Positions 26,549 through 36,200 of a DNA stretch of 44,551 nucleotides are shown here, in pieces. Source of the stretch: Deltaproteobacteria bacterium (GTDB lineage Bacteria; Bdellovibrionota_C; UBA2361; JAFLCA01); the NCBI GenBank assembly GCA_017302875.1, contig JAFLCA010000006.1:1-44551 (forward strand). Direction: 5' to 3'. Made by a program: the position numbers and the translations under genes. The notes below the pieces were generated by a model, which saw nothing but the letters and a program-made list of their open reading frames with translations, made no database searches and was not told the DNA's origin. Every line of letters starts with the position of its first letter. Within the stretch, counting starts at the first letter, position 1.

Positions 26549-26739
26549 TATCAATTCGATCCGAGCGAAGGTTAGTGCAGTTCTAATACGAGACTAGAAC
26601 AAGATGCAATACGGTCTGTCGCCCGAATTGTGAACAATTTAGGGCGCTTCACTTCGCTTTTGTCTTCAATCCGCAGCTTCATAAACCATGCAAGCGCAAG
26701 GTTATTGCCGCTCGGGGTGGCCTGCCATAACATCCGGGG

Positions 26740-28251
26740 ATGACTGAAGCGCCTCACACCCATTCCTGCACTCATTGGACCCCCAGCTGCAAGCTTCTCG
26801 CCTTGTTGGCCATACTCATCATCTTTGGCAAAACGATTGCTTTTTATCTGCTTGGGCAGGAAAGGCTGATTTGGGATTCGCATTGGTACCTGACCCTCGC
26901 TGAGCAGCTCGCCAGCACGGGAAGCTACACTCTCGGGGATGGCGATTTTCATTCCAAGTACCCTCCAGGCTTTCCCATCCTAGTGGCAGTTGCGGGGCGG
27001 CTCCTGGGCAGCTTCCAGACGGCCGGCGCCTTAATTGTCTTTACGGCAAGCGTCTTACTATGCCTTCTCGTCTTTCTACTTGGCCGTCGACTCGCGGAGG
27101 AACGAGAGCTGCCTGGAAAATCCGCTGGAGTTCTGGCCTGCCTCCTTTTTGCCACCCATCACCTGAGCCTCGTCCACAGCAACCTGATACTAACCGAGCA
27201 GGTTTTTGCGTTGTTTGCGGTGGCGTGCCTGATGTTCGCCACCCGCCTCCGGCTTACTCCTAGGGATATCTTCTTGGCCCTCATTCTCGCTGGCGCCGCT
27301 TCGCTGATACGGTATGAGGGCTTGTTGCTGTTTCCAGTGTTGGCGTGGAGTTGGAGAAGAAGCGCGGATCAGCTTCCCGCCCAGGCCTCGAAACAGCTTT
27401 TGATGGGCTTACTGGTTGTTGGATTAGCGTGGAGCGCATGGATCGCGGCGCTGGTGAGTCATGGGGCGTCTGCCTTTGGCGGGCAGTACGGAAAAGAACT
27501 TGCACAGCTCAGCTGGGCAAGCGCGCTCGACTTCCTACTCCTTGCTCTTTGGATTGGCCCGCTGTTTCTGATCCTAAGCTTTATAGGTCTAGCTAAGATT
27601 TTGCGGCAACCAAGCTCAACCTCTGCCGCGCTCGCGGCATTCTGCTCGCTCTATTTTATTTCTCACCTGTGCTGGTGGTTCAGCGACATTCGATTTTATG
27701 TAGTATTGCTCCCCTTCCTTGCTGTGTGTGCTGGCTTCGCCTTAATCGACTTCACTCATCGCCTGTTTCGCGATTCAAAGGGGCTACGCATAGCGTTCCT
27801 CGCGCTAGCTATGGCTGCGCTTTGCTCGGAGCAACGCGGCATGCTCCACGCCACTGAGTATGAGTATCGTCGGTACAATGCCCTCTACTTGCATCAGTAC
27901 GACCCGATCGAGGAATTGGGTACGTGGTCGCTTAAGAATCTTCCGCAGGGAACCTTTGCCGTCCCCGAACCTGCGGTCTATCGGCATTATCTTTTGGGTA
28001 GAGAAGTTATTCCGTATTCCGCCCTACCCCAAGTTCTCAGCTCGGGAGATGCACAAGTCTACCTCGTCATTGATAATCTGCATTTTCGAAATGAGGATCT
28101 GCAGAGCGCCCTGGATGGAGCGATTAAAGTTAGGACGCCCCACGCAGAGGTCCGGGAATTACCCGTTCAAATTCTGTATAAAGCCGAGCGCAGGGAGACC
28201 GCAGACGATACTCGCTATGCCGCTGTAGCGGCCATTAAGGGCAAGCTTTAA
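26740..28251 (+). CDS. GT-C type membrane glycosyltransferase (GT39/ArnT-like)
   Basis: The 503-residue product has about ten to eleven membrane helices and a soluble C-terminal part of about 130 residues (from about 375). The first periplasmic loop has LIWDSHWYLTLAEQLAST and FHSKYPPGFPILVA. These match the acidic D-x-x-x-Y motif and the KYPPG motif of the dolichyl- or polyprenyl-phosphate-mannose transferase superfamily. Such enzymes move a sugar from a lipid carrier to protein or lipid A-like acceptors on the outer face of the inner membrane. The substrate is not readable. CCGGGG precedes the ATG. It is divergent from nuoC. Confidence 0.85.
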   Translation: MTEAPHTHSCTHWTPSCKLLALLAILIIFGKTIAFYLLGQERLIWDSHWYLTLAEQLASTGSYTLGDGDFHSKYPPGFPILVAVAGRLLGSFQTAGALIVFTASVLLCLLVFLLGRRLAEERELPGKSAGVLACLLFATHHLSLVHSNLILTEQVFALFAVACLMFATRLRLTPRDIFLALILAGAASLIRYEGLLLFPVLAWSWRRSADQLPAQASKQLLMGLLVVGLAWSAWIAALVSHGASAFGGQYGKELAQLSWASALDFLLLALWIGPLFLILSFIGLAKILRQPSSTSAALAAFCSLYFISHLCWWFSDIRFYVVLLPFLAVCAGFALIDFTHRLFRDSKGLRIAFLALAMAALCSEQRGMLHATEYEYRRYNALYLHQYDPIEELGTWSLKNLPQGTFAVPEPAVYRHYLLGREVIPYSALPQVLSSGDAQVYLVIDNLHFRNEDLQSALDGAIKVRTPHAEVRELPVQILYKAERRETADDTRYAAVAAIKGKL

Positions 28252-28265
28252 AAGCTCACCTTTTT

Positions 28266-28279
28266 GCTATATATATAGC
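28266..28279. promoter_or_regulatory. AT palindrome upstream of the Trm112-like gene
   Basis: GCTATATATATAGC is a perfect 14-base palindrome between the glycosyltransferase stop and the Trm112-like start, 32 bases before that ATG. It could serve as a -10 box on either strand; no good -35 is visible. It resembles the palindromes at 26539 and 36717. Confidence 0.45.
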
Positions 28280-28310
28280 GCACTCATTTTATTGCGGAGT
28301 CCTACTTCCC

Positions 28311-28577
28311 ATGGCCATCGACGAAATGCTTTTGAAAATTTTGGTCTGTCCTGAGAACAAAACGCCGGTAACGCTGGCTGAATCCGCGCTTATCGAAGGG
28401 CTCAATCAGCGCATCGCGCAGGGCAACCTCAAGAATCGAGGTGGCAGCGTCGTCAAAGAGAAGATTGAATCCGGCTTGCTAAGAGCAGACGGGAAGTATC
28501 TCTACCCCGTGCGCGAGGACATTCCGATCATGCTCGTTGAAGAAGCTATCGAAATTCAGGGCGAAAGCCGGAATTAA
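28311..28577 (+). CDS. Trm112-like (UPF0434 family) small protein
   Basis: The 88-residue product has the family layout: MLLKILVCPENKTPVTL at the N-terminus and LYPVREDIPIMLVEEAIEI at the C-terminus. The typical bacterial protein has about 60 residues. Here about 28 extra residues lie in the middle (about 27-55). Only one cysteine of the usual CPxC motif remains, so zinc binding by that motif is doubtful. Eukaryotic Trm112 activates methyltransferases; the bacterial protein's role is unclear. It lies between two GT-C-like genes, five bases before the second, so it may be co-transcribed with it. Confidence 0.8.
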   Translation: MAIDEMLLKILVCPENKTPVTLAESALIEGLNQRIAQGNLKNRGGSVVKEKIESGLLRADGKYLYPVREDIPIMLVEEAIEIQGESRN

Positions 28578-28582
28578 TACTC

Positions 28583-30100
28583 GTGAATGTTCTGAAGTTT
28601 TCCCTTCGCGATGACGAGCCCGCGCGTACGGCAGTCGCCGCTGTAGTTCTGCTTTTGTTACTAGTATCCCTGCGTAGCCTAGTTTTCATCTTTTGGGGCC
28701 AGGCTCACTTCGATGCCGATCAGGCCATTCTCGGCTTAATGGCATATGACATTTCCCGCTTACATGGCCTCGTACTATTCTTCTACGGGCAAAAATACCT
28801 ACTGGGCATTCTTGATTGGTTAGCGGCTCCGCTTTTTCTGCTCTTTGGCCCATCGGTGAGCGCTTTGAAATTTCCTCTGCTTCTATTAAACGCAGGCGCG
28901 ATCTTTCTACTCTTTCGTCACCTACGAGAAGACGCGCGGCTAAAGAGCACCGCGGCCGCACTGTGTTGTCTTATACTTGCGGTTCCCTCGGTAGCGATAG
29001 CGAGTCGATTGGTCGAGGCACAGGGCGGCAATATCGAACCGATATTGGCGGTTCTCTTGTTATGGGCCTTTCGCGGCTCCCCCATCACCGCTGGCTTTAT
29101 CGCGGCTATCGGCTACCTCAATCGCGAGTTTACCCTCTACGGAATCATCGCACTGTTCATACTGCAATTCCCTCGCTCACGATCTGAAGTGCGCCCATTC
29201 CTGAAAAACTGGGCGATCGCTGCCATCGTCGCCGTAGTGACGCGCCAGGTTTTTCGAAGGCTTGCTCGTATTTCGCTGAACTATTTCGCAATCTCAGCCC
29301 CGAAGCCCGAGCTCCAACCATGGTCAGAAATCTCGATAAACTGGAATTACTTTGTTAGTCATTTGCTGCCGAGTCTGTTCGGCGCCGAAGTTCAACCTCT
29401 TTCCGCTTTTAATATTCTCAGTGCAGAGACTTCTGGTTCTTTTGCAGCCGGGCTTTCTCTCGTCGTCGCGGTTTGCGCGGCCCTGATTCTTGCGCTGCAG
29501 CTTCGCAAATCGCTGTGGAGCAACCAGCAAGCGCAGTTTCCGCTCTTCCTTATTTTGACGGGGTTCCTGTCAGCGCTGAGCTTTATCCTATTCCGTATCG
29601 GCGTGCGCGATCTGATGTGTGTAAAGTACGTGCTGCTTTTTCTCTTCTTCCCTATCGGAATTATTGCCTTGGGCTTTCAAGCCCAGCACCATCGACGGCT
29701 GTTAGTGCTCGTAGCAGGTGGGCTGTTGGTTTGGGCTGCCTCCAATATGTTCGATCATTTAAAGCTGTGGCAGGAGTATCTGGTTCAAACTCCGCGCGAT
29801 GAAATCGCGGCGCTTGAATCGGCGCTGCTTGAACGAAAACTTAAATGCGGCAGCGCGCCATACTGGACTGCCTATCCCCTGGCATTCCAATCACTCGGAA
29901 GGCTCAAGGTGGCGTCATCGACGGCCGTACGCATTCCGGAATTTCAAAGCGCCGTGGAGCAATGCCAGGAACAGAAATTTTGGATTGGAGACACTCCCGA
30001 GTGTAGAAACGCGGAGAAAATCGAGCGCTGGTATCTCTGCACAGAAGATCCTACTCGCAAGTTGAGCCGCTCACATCGCAAACATTCTCGGCTTGGCTGA
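28583..30100 (+). CDS. Polytopic membrane protein, GT-C-like
   Basis: The 505-residue product has about ten membrane helices. The first outer loop contains FDADQAILGLMAYDISR, which has the D-x-D/E spacing of GT-C glycosyltransferases, followed by LFFYGQKYLLGILDW. A C-terminal soluble region (about 400-505) contains CGSAPYWTAYP and a cysteine pair (SAVEQCQEQ and TPECRNAEK) that could form a disulfide. It begins with GTG at 28583, five bases after the Trm112-like stop. It is probably a lipid-carrier-dependent sugar transferase, although sequence evidence is weaker than for 26740-28251. It converges on the next gene with a 4-base gap. Confidence 0.75.
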   Translation: MNVLKFSLRDDEPARTAVAAVVLLLLLVSLRSLVFIFWGQAHFDADQAILGLMAYDISRLHGLVLFFYGQKYLLGILDWLAAPLFLLFGPSVSALKFPLLLLNAGAIFLLFRHLREDARLKSTAAALCCLILAVPSVAIASRLVEAQGGNIEPILAVLLLWAFRGSPITAGFIAAIGYLNREFTLYGIIALFILQFPRSRSEVRPFLKNWAIAAIVAVVTRQVFRRLARISLNYFAISAPKPELQPWSEISINWNYFVSHLLPSLFGAEVQPLSAFNILSAETSGSFAAGLSLVVAVCAALILALQLRKSLWSNQQAQFPLFLILTGFLSALSFILFRIGVRDLMCVKYVLLFLFFPIGIIALGFQAQHHRRLLVLVAGGLLVWAASNMFDHLKLWQEYLVQTPRDEIAALESALLERKLKCGSAPYWTAYPLAFQSLGRLKVASSTAVRIPEFQSAVEQCQEQKFWIGDTPECRNAEKIERWYLCTEDPTRKLSRSHRKHSRLG

Positions 30101-30104
30101 GCGT

Positions 30105-30893
30105 TCAGGTTTTCGTGCTCAACTGTCGCAAGGTCTCTAGATAGCGCGCATGCAGCGAACGTATCGGCTTCCACATATTTTCGACGCGCTTGATGTTGCC
30201 GGTTTCGATTTCCCAATTGGCAATATCAGGTGAAATTTCTGCGAAGAGCTCAGAGAGCGGCTTATGGCTGTTGAGGCCGTATGGATAAAGCTTCTCCCAC
30301 TTCTTAACGATTTCCGCGTAGGGAACTTTTTTTGCGATAGATTCAGTGGTTAGTTGCGCTGCTTTCTGGCCATCGCTTACCCGCAAGTCCATTTCGCGTA
30401 ACTTACGTTCGGCATTTTTTATTTCGCGATCGAGAAGCGCCTTGCTATCCAACAGCCCTTCCAGCTCAAGCTCAAGCGCATACGGAAACTGTTTTCCCTC
30501 CGCCTTTACCAAATCAAAGATTTTGGGCCGATAACTACTGATGAAGTAGTATAAAAAGAAAAACTGCGCGGGACTCTCCGTCGCCGTATTACTGGCGCGA
30601 GAGACGAGCTCGATAAGCCCCGTGCGCGTTAAACGATACAGCGGCGTGCGTGAAGTTCTCATCAGACGCAGTAACCCGTCCTGCTCGAGCTCCTTCAAGT
30701 AACGCAACACCTGTGTGTTCTGAATAAGAACCTGCTCGCTGCGCGAAAAACTTTCAATCCAATTGCAAAATAGTTCCATAAGAAAGCGCACGTCTTTCTG
30801 ACGAAACCCATCAGCGCGCCCATTAGCGTGCGCAGCGACCGTCGCCGTGGCGGCGACAAGGGCAAAACGATCAAAGACAGAGTGTTTTCTCAT
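30105..30893 (-). CDS. Winged-helix-like protein of unknown function
   Basis: The 262-residue product starts with a short basic and hydrophobic stretch. The region of about 30-100 reads as a winged helix: NTQVLRYLKELEQDGLL is a recognition-type helix followed by the wing RTSRTPLYRLTRTGLIELV. It is reminiscent of PadR or MarR domains but not clearly assignable. The middle (about 115-200) is helical with a coiled-coil-like run, LDREIKNAERKLREMDLRVS, which may mediate dimerisation. The C-terminal 60 residues contain aromatic motifs such as MWKPIRSLHARYLETL. It is probably a transcriptional regulator, divergent from the PspA-like gene 217 bases away, which makes that gene a possible target. Confidence 0.7.
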   Translation of the reverse strand: MRKHSVFDRFALVAATATVAAHANGRADGFRQKDVRFLMELFCNWIESFSRSEQVLIQNTQVLRYLKELEQDGLLRLMRTSRTPLYRLTRTGLIELVSRASNTATESPAQFFFLYYFISSYRPKIFDLVKAEGKQFPYALELELEGLLDSKALLDREIKNAERKLREMDLRVSDGQKAAQLTTESIAKKVPYAEIVKKWEKLYPYGLNSHKPLSELFAEISPDIANWEIETGNIKRVENMWKPIRSLHARYLETLRQLSTKT

Positions 30894-31110
30894 CGTGATG
30901 GTTACATTGTAAACGAATTTTCTCGGGTAAGCAGCTAGCCTTTTCCTGTGAGTATCGCCCTATCTCTCATGAATATAAGGCACGCGGTGCGTAATGCCCA
31001 TTATAGCCGAGCACGGCTGCCTCTCCGATATACACTGTAACGTCACGAGCTTCGAAAAGCTTAAGCCTTCACTGCTACCATGAGGAATATAAATTGTATT
31101 GGAGGTCTCT

Positions 31111-31779
31111 ATGATGAAAGCAATTCGAAGAATCAGTACCAGCTTGGTTGCCAACTTTGACTGGGCAGTAACGCAAATTGAGAATCATGAAGCACTAGTT
31201 ACGGCGGCGCTACGTGAAATTCAGCATTCGGGCGCAAAGGCCAAGGTGCAACTAATGCGCGTGCGCCGAGACGGAGAACGCATGCAACAGAAAGTACAAG
31301 AACTACAGGAGGCGGATTCGCTGTGGGCAGAGCGTGCGCTTCGCTGCGCACCACTCGATCAAAGCAAAGCAATCGAGTGCCTACGCAGGCGCAAACGTGC
31401 CCAAGCCGACGCGCTAGAACTTGAGGCGCAGATAAAAAGCCACGCGCGCCTGGAGGAAGATCTAACTCGTGACCTAGAAAAAATAGAGAAGCAGGTCGAG
31501 GAACTAAAGCGAAAACGCAACAGCCTACGCAGCCGCGAATCCACGGCAGAGGCGCTCTCCGCTCTACAGTCTCAGGATATGGGCCTCATCGACGAACTCG
31601 AGGATGTGTTCGAACGCTGGGAGGTCAAGGTTTCTGAGTACGAGAGCCACGACGGCTTTGCGCTCGCACGCACGCAGACGCTCGAGCATGAACTCGGGAG
31701 CGATGAGGAGCAAGCGCGACTAAAGGCAGAGCTCGATGAGTTGCTCGCCCAAAAGGGCGCTCTGCCAAAACCGCAATAG
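31111..31779 (+). CDS. PspA/IM30-like coiled-coil protein
   Basis: I start at the ATG at 31111 because GGAGGT lies just upstream (31101-31106); the next ATG at 31114 has better spacing and is equally possible. The product has about 222 residues and is almost entirely helical. IRRISTSLVANFDWAVTQIE at the N-terminus resembles the amphipathic helix of PspA/Vipp1, and the long heptad-rich region (about 25-165) resembles their coiled-coil hairpin. These proteins bind stressed membranes and form ESCRT-III-like rods or rings. The divergence is large, so membership is likely, not certain. It is 27 bases upstream of a polytopic membrane protein, probably its partner. Confidence 0.72.
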   Translation: MMKAIRRISTSLVANFDWAVTQIENHEALVTAALREIQHSGAKAKVQLMRVRRDGERMQQKVQELQEADSLWAERALRCAPLDQSKAIECLRRRKRAQADALELEAQIKSHARLEEDLTRDLEKIEKQVEELKRKRNSLRSRESTAEALSALQSQDMGLIDELEDVFERWEVKVSEYESHDGFALARTQTLEHELGSDEEQARLKAELDELLAQKGALPKPQ

Positions 31780-31806
31780 TGCCTAAGAACCATACCAGGA
31801 GGATAT

Positions 31807-33198
31807 ATGACTACCAACGACACTTCCGTACCCCCGCAAGAGACTCTGACCGAAGTCGATCAGGCGCTCAGTGCGCAGTCGATCGATCCAGAAACCGAGC
31901 AAGACCGCAGACAGGCCGGCAAAATGCATTTGCTCTCGTCTGTGCTGCGCAAAGTGGCGCTCGTGTTAATTCTAACCGCAGCGGGAACATTCTTGTTCCA
32001 GGGCTGGGCTGGATGGAATTCGGTTGAGCGCATTTTCGCCTTTCTTGGATTCACAGCTTCCCTAGCCGCAACCGGAGCTATTTGCGGCCTGCGCTACAAG
32101 GATTCCAAAGGGGCGCGAGTTTCGCTTGGCATAACCGCGGCCGTGATCCCGGTGGCCTTTAGCCAAACAGGTGGACTCTTGTACTCGCTTTTTGAAAGCG
32201 GCACGCACTATGTGCCTGAAGTCCTGCGATTCACAGCCCCCTCCTTGAGTGCTGCACTCCTCACGGTGGCGGCCGTAGTCGCGCTTTTGACACCGATAAG
32301 CTTCATCGCTTTCTCGGCTCTCGGCCGAGTCGAAGCAAAGCTTTTAACGGCGCTGTATATTGCAGGGAATCTTTCGCTGCTCTTGCCGACACGCGATCCG
32401 ACCCTGATTGGACTCACGGCAATGCTGTTGATTGCGCTCACGCTTTTCATTGACGTAATGCAGTTTCATCGGCACCCGGAACTGCGTACTTTTGAGGGCG
32501 GACTGAGCCGAATTTTGATGCATGTTCCGTTTGCGATTCTGGTTGTTCGAAACCTCGCGCTGTACTCGGTCTCGACGATTCTGATCAGCTGCTTGTTCAC
32601 CGTCACTGCTGCGTTCTTATTCGTCGTGGTTCCTCAGATCAGTACCGATCGGAGATTGTCCCGCTTATGTCAGGCGATGAGCACCGTACCTGCGGCGATA
32701 GCTTGGGCGACCTTTGCAAATGCACTCTTCTTTGAGCAAGGAGCACTGCTGCCCTTGCCAGTCGAGTACGAGATCCCGCTGCGCGCCCTGCCCGTTTCGA
32801 TAATTTTGGTGTTGATGTCCTTCTTCACGCTGGGCACAGCAACGGCATATCGAAAGACCGCCGCCTTTGTTGCTGTCGGCGCCATGGGAATGCAGTTGCT
32901 GACGGTCCCAGGTGTCGTATCAGCCTTCTTCTGCATCGTGACCTCGACGGTCTGTATCGGATCGGGCTGTGTCATGGAGGAAAAGGGATTGTTCCACGCC
33001 GGATGCGTCGGCTTACTGTTGGGAGTGTTGTATCACTTACGGTATGCGATTGGATTCTTCGGTGGCCTGGGCCCCTGGGTTAGCTTGGCCATCTTCGGTA
33101 TCGCCATCCTGCTCTTATCCTCGTACCTGGAGAAAAACTATCGCCCATTGCTGCAAAAGCTCAGCCTCTTGAAGCAAAACTTCGATAGTTGGGCCTAA
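31807..33198 (+). CDS. Polytopic membrane protein linked to a PspA-like gene
   Basis: The 463-residue product has a hydrophilic N-terminus (1-45) and about twelve membrane helices, closing with LEKNYRPLLQKLSLLKQNF. No transporter signature is seen. The order of helices and the closing (L/I)xxSSYLEK segment recall DUF2157-like proteins of unknown role. CAGGAGGATAT precedes the ATG. It sits 27 bases after the PspA-like gene, so the two may act together at the inner membrane. A strong hairpin follows at 33208-33243. Confidence 0.75.
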   Translation: MTTNDTSVPPQETLTEVDQALSAQSIDPETEQDRRQAGKMHLLSSVLRKVALVLILTAAGTFLFQGWAGWNSVERIFAFLGFTASLAATGAICGLRYKDSKGARVSLGITAAVIPVAFSQTGGLLYSLFESGTHYVPEVLRFTAPSLSAALLTVAAVVALLTPISFIAFSALGRVEAKLLTALYIAGNLSLLLPTRDPTLIGLTAMLLIALTLFIDVMQFHRHPELRTFEGGLSRILMHVPFAILVVRNLALYSVSTILISCLFTVTAAFLFVVVPQISTDRRLSRLCQAMSTVPAAIAWATFANALFFEQGALLPLPVEYEIPLRALPVSIILVLMSFFTLGTATAYRKTAAFVAVGAMGMQLLTVPGVVSAFFCIVTSTVCIGSGCVMEEKGLFHAGCVGLLLGVLYHLRYAIGFFGGLGPWVSLAIFGIAILLLSSYLEKNYRPLLQKLSLLKQNFDSWA

Positions 33199-33207
33199 GC
33201 CCTCACA

Positions 33208-33243
33208 CCAAGGGGAAGGCGTCGACAGACGTTTTCCCCTTGG
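33208..33243 (+). terminator. Strong hairpin after the membrane protein gene
   Basis: CCAAGGGGAA (33208-33217) pairs with TTCCCCTTGG (33234-33243). Two G-T pairs and CGTC/GACG continue the stem to a four-base loop (GACA), giving 16 consecutive pairs. It starts 9 bases after the stop codon. There is no T tract after it, so it may stabilise the 3' end as much as terminate. Confidence 0.65.
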
Positions 33244-33282
33244 GACGGCACCGCCGCCTATGTTTAAATCGAAGCTACCCAT

Positions 33283-36200
33283 ATGACTACAAAAGATTGT
33301 TCACAGCGCGGCTTTAAAGCACTCATGAGCACCCAATTTTTCGGTGCGCTCAATGACAACCTGCTTAAAACTATCGTCTCATTGGTAATCGTTGCATCCT
33401 CGAGCGAGAGTGCCTCAGCGCTGAGTCTCGCAGGCGCCTTGTTCGTTGTGCCCTTCTTACTATTTTCTTCGTATTCCGGCTTTCTGGCCGATCGCTTCAG
33501 TAAGACCAGTGTCATTCGAATTGTGAAGTGCTTTGAACTGGCGATTGTGTGCCTCGCAGCCGTGCTCTTGGCTCAGAAGCACCTCAGTGGCTTGATGGTA
33601 GTGTTGTTTCTGATGGGTGTGCACAGCGCCCTCTTCAGTCCGGCCAAATACGGAATACTTCCGGAAGTGCTCGATTCTGAGCAGCTCTCCAAAGGCAACG
33701 GGTACATGCAGTTTTGGACCTTCGTTGCCATTTTAGTGGGCACCGCCCTTGGCGGGGTGCTGATGGCTCAGGCGAAACAATCCATGCTGCTTCCAAGCGC
33801 CGCCCTTATCCTCGTCTCACTGGGAGGTTTGGCATCCGGATTTTTTGTTACGCGAGTAAAGCCGGCCAATCCTCAAGCAAGCTTCGCATGGAACCCCTTC
33901 GGCGAGGTGTACTCCGCCGTCAAAGCCATTCGCAAGGACCGTGCACTCTACTTGACTCTCATCGCGCTTTCTTACTTTTGGTTCTTAGGAGCAGTTTTTC
34001 AGCTCAATATCTATTTGTACGCCAGTGAGATGTTGAAGCTAGATGAACTCCATACCGCGATGCTCGTGACGGCCTTAGCTCTAGGAATTGGCGTCGGCAG
34101 CATCTTGGCCGGCAAAGTCTCCGAGGGCAAAGTGGAGATGGGCCTCGTGCCGCTGGGGGCTATCGGCATTTCGCTTTTCAGCATGTTGCTCTCAGTTTCA
34201 TATTTCTCCTATACGCTTTCGCTCGTACTCCTTTTTGCCTTGGGAATGAGCGGTGGATTCTTCGTCGTGCCGCTTTCGGCATTCATGCAACAGCAAAGCC
34301 CCCCGGATTCGCGCGGGCGCTATCTGGCAGCAAACAATTTCATTAACTTCGTCGGCGTACTCGCCGCATCACTCGTGCTTTGGATCTTTAAGTCGCAATT
34401 CGGCCTCACCTCGGCCCAATGTTTTCTAGTGGTGGGCTGCTCGACGATTGGTGTCATTGCCGCCATTTTTGAAACTCTTCCCGAAGCTTTTGTTCGCTGC
34501 CTCAATTGGTTGTTAATGCACAGCATTTACCGCGTGCGTGCATACAACATTGAAAATGTTCCCAGCACTGGAGGTGCGCTCCTCGTTTGCAATCACGCCT
34601 CCTTTGTTGACCCCTGCTTGCTGCTCGGATCGGTTGAACGCCCGATTCGATTTCTTATGTTCCGGCCGATCTATGAAGCGCTTCCCGTGCGCTGGGTAGC
34701 CCGCACGATGAAGGCGATACCAGTCTCTCCGTTCGATAAAGCCGAGGACATTGCCGCATCACTGAAACAAGCTCAGGATTTGCTGAAGGCCGGAGAGCTC
34801 GTCTGCATTTTCGCTGAAGGCAGCATAACCCGCACCGGCAACCTACTGCCCTTTCGCAAAGGCTTCGAGCGCATCATGCAAGGCCTTGATGCTCCGATTA
34901 TCCCGGTTCACATCGATAGAGTGTGGGGAAGTATTTTCAGTTTCAAGAACGGAAAGTTCCTATGGAAAATTCCGAAACAGATCCCGTACCCCATTAGTGT
35001 CTCGTTCGGGAAGCCCATGCCGGCGGCCTCCAAAACGTACGAAGTACGAGAAGCTGTACAGGAACTTGCCAGTGAGGTCTTCGAACACCGTGAGTCTCAG
35101 AAAGAAGTTCTGCAGTCACAATTCATTCGTGAAGCGCGACGCCATCCTTTGCGCGCTTGCATGTCAGACAGCAGCGGCAGACATCTCAACTACCTTTCAG
35201 CACTAATTGGCAGCTTAGCCTTGGCCGCTAAGTTTGAGCGCACTTCGCATCAACAAAAGAACATTGGAATTCTTTTGCCCCCGGGAGTGCCGGCCGCACT
35301 CGCCAACCTCGCAACTCAAATCAGTGGGCGAGTCCCCGTTAATCTGAACTACACCGCCTCTTCAGATTCATTACGCTCTGCTTGCGAGCAGTGTGACATA
35401 CGGACAGTGATTTCGGCACGCGCGCTCACCGACAAACTAAAAATCGATCCCCTGCCCGGAACAGTCTTCATTGAAGATATCTTCAAATCGATTTCGTCCG
35501 TCGAGAAGCTAAAGGCCGCATGCTGCGCGCTTTTCATGCCTTTGAAGCTTATCGCTCGCTCCTATGGATGGAAGACCGGCGATGCCGCTTCGCTAGCCAC
35601 CGTGATATTTTCAAGCGGCAGCACCGGCGCCCCCAAGGGGGTAATGCTCTCGCATGCCAACATCTCTTCGAACGTGCACAGTTTGTACGATCTCTTTCAG
35701 ATCGACCGCCGTGATTCGGTCCTCGGCGTTTTACCGTTTTTTCACTCGTTCGGGTTCACCGGCACGCTGTGGTTTCCCTTACTTTCTGGAATTCATAGCA
35801 CCTATCACCACAATCCGATGGACGCCTCGAAGATCGGAGAGCTGGCCGCCGCGCAGCGCTCGACGATTTTCATGGCTACACCCACATTCTTGATGGCCTA
35901 CATTCGCAAATGCGCTCCTGAGCAATTCGCATCCTTCCGCTACGTCGTAGTCGGGGCGGAAAAGTTGAAATCCGCGATTGCTGAAGCCTTCGAGGAAAAA
36001 TTCAATCTCGTGCCGCTCGAAGGCTACGGATGTACGGAACTTTCGCCGGTCGCGATTTTGAATATTCCCGACTTTGAAGCGGCCCGCATGAAGCAAATCG
36101 GAAACAAGAAAGGAAAGGTCGGGCATCCTATTCCAGGCGTGGTGGCAAAGATTGTCGATGTGGAGTCGGGTCAGTCCCTGCCGCCCGGCAAGGAGGGATT

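Noticed and set aside
26498-26554. Longer nuoC start at TTG 26554.
   Set aside because: It would start within the promoter-like palindrome and add residues not seen in NuoC proteins.
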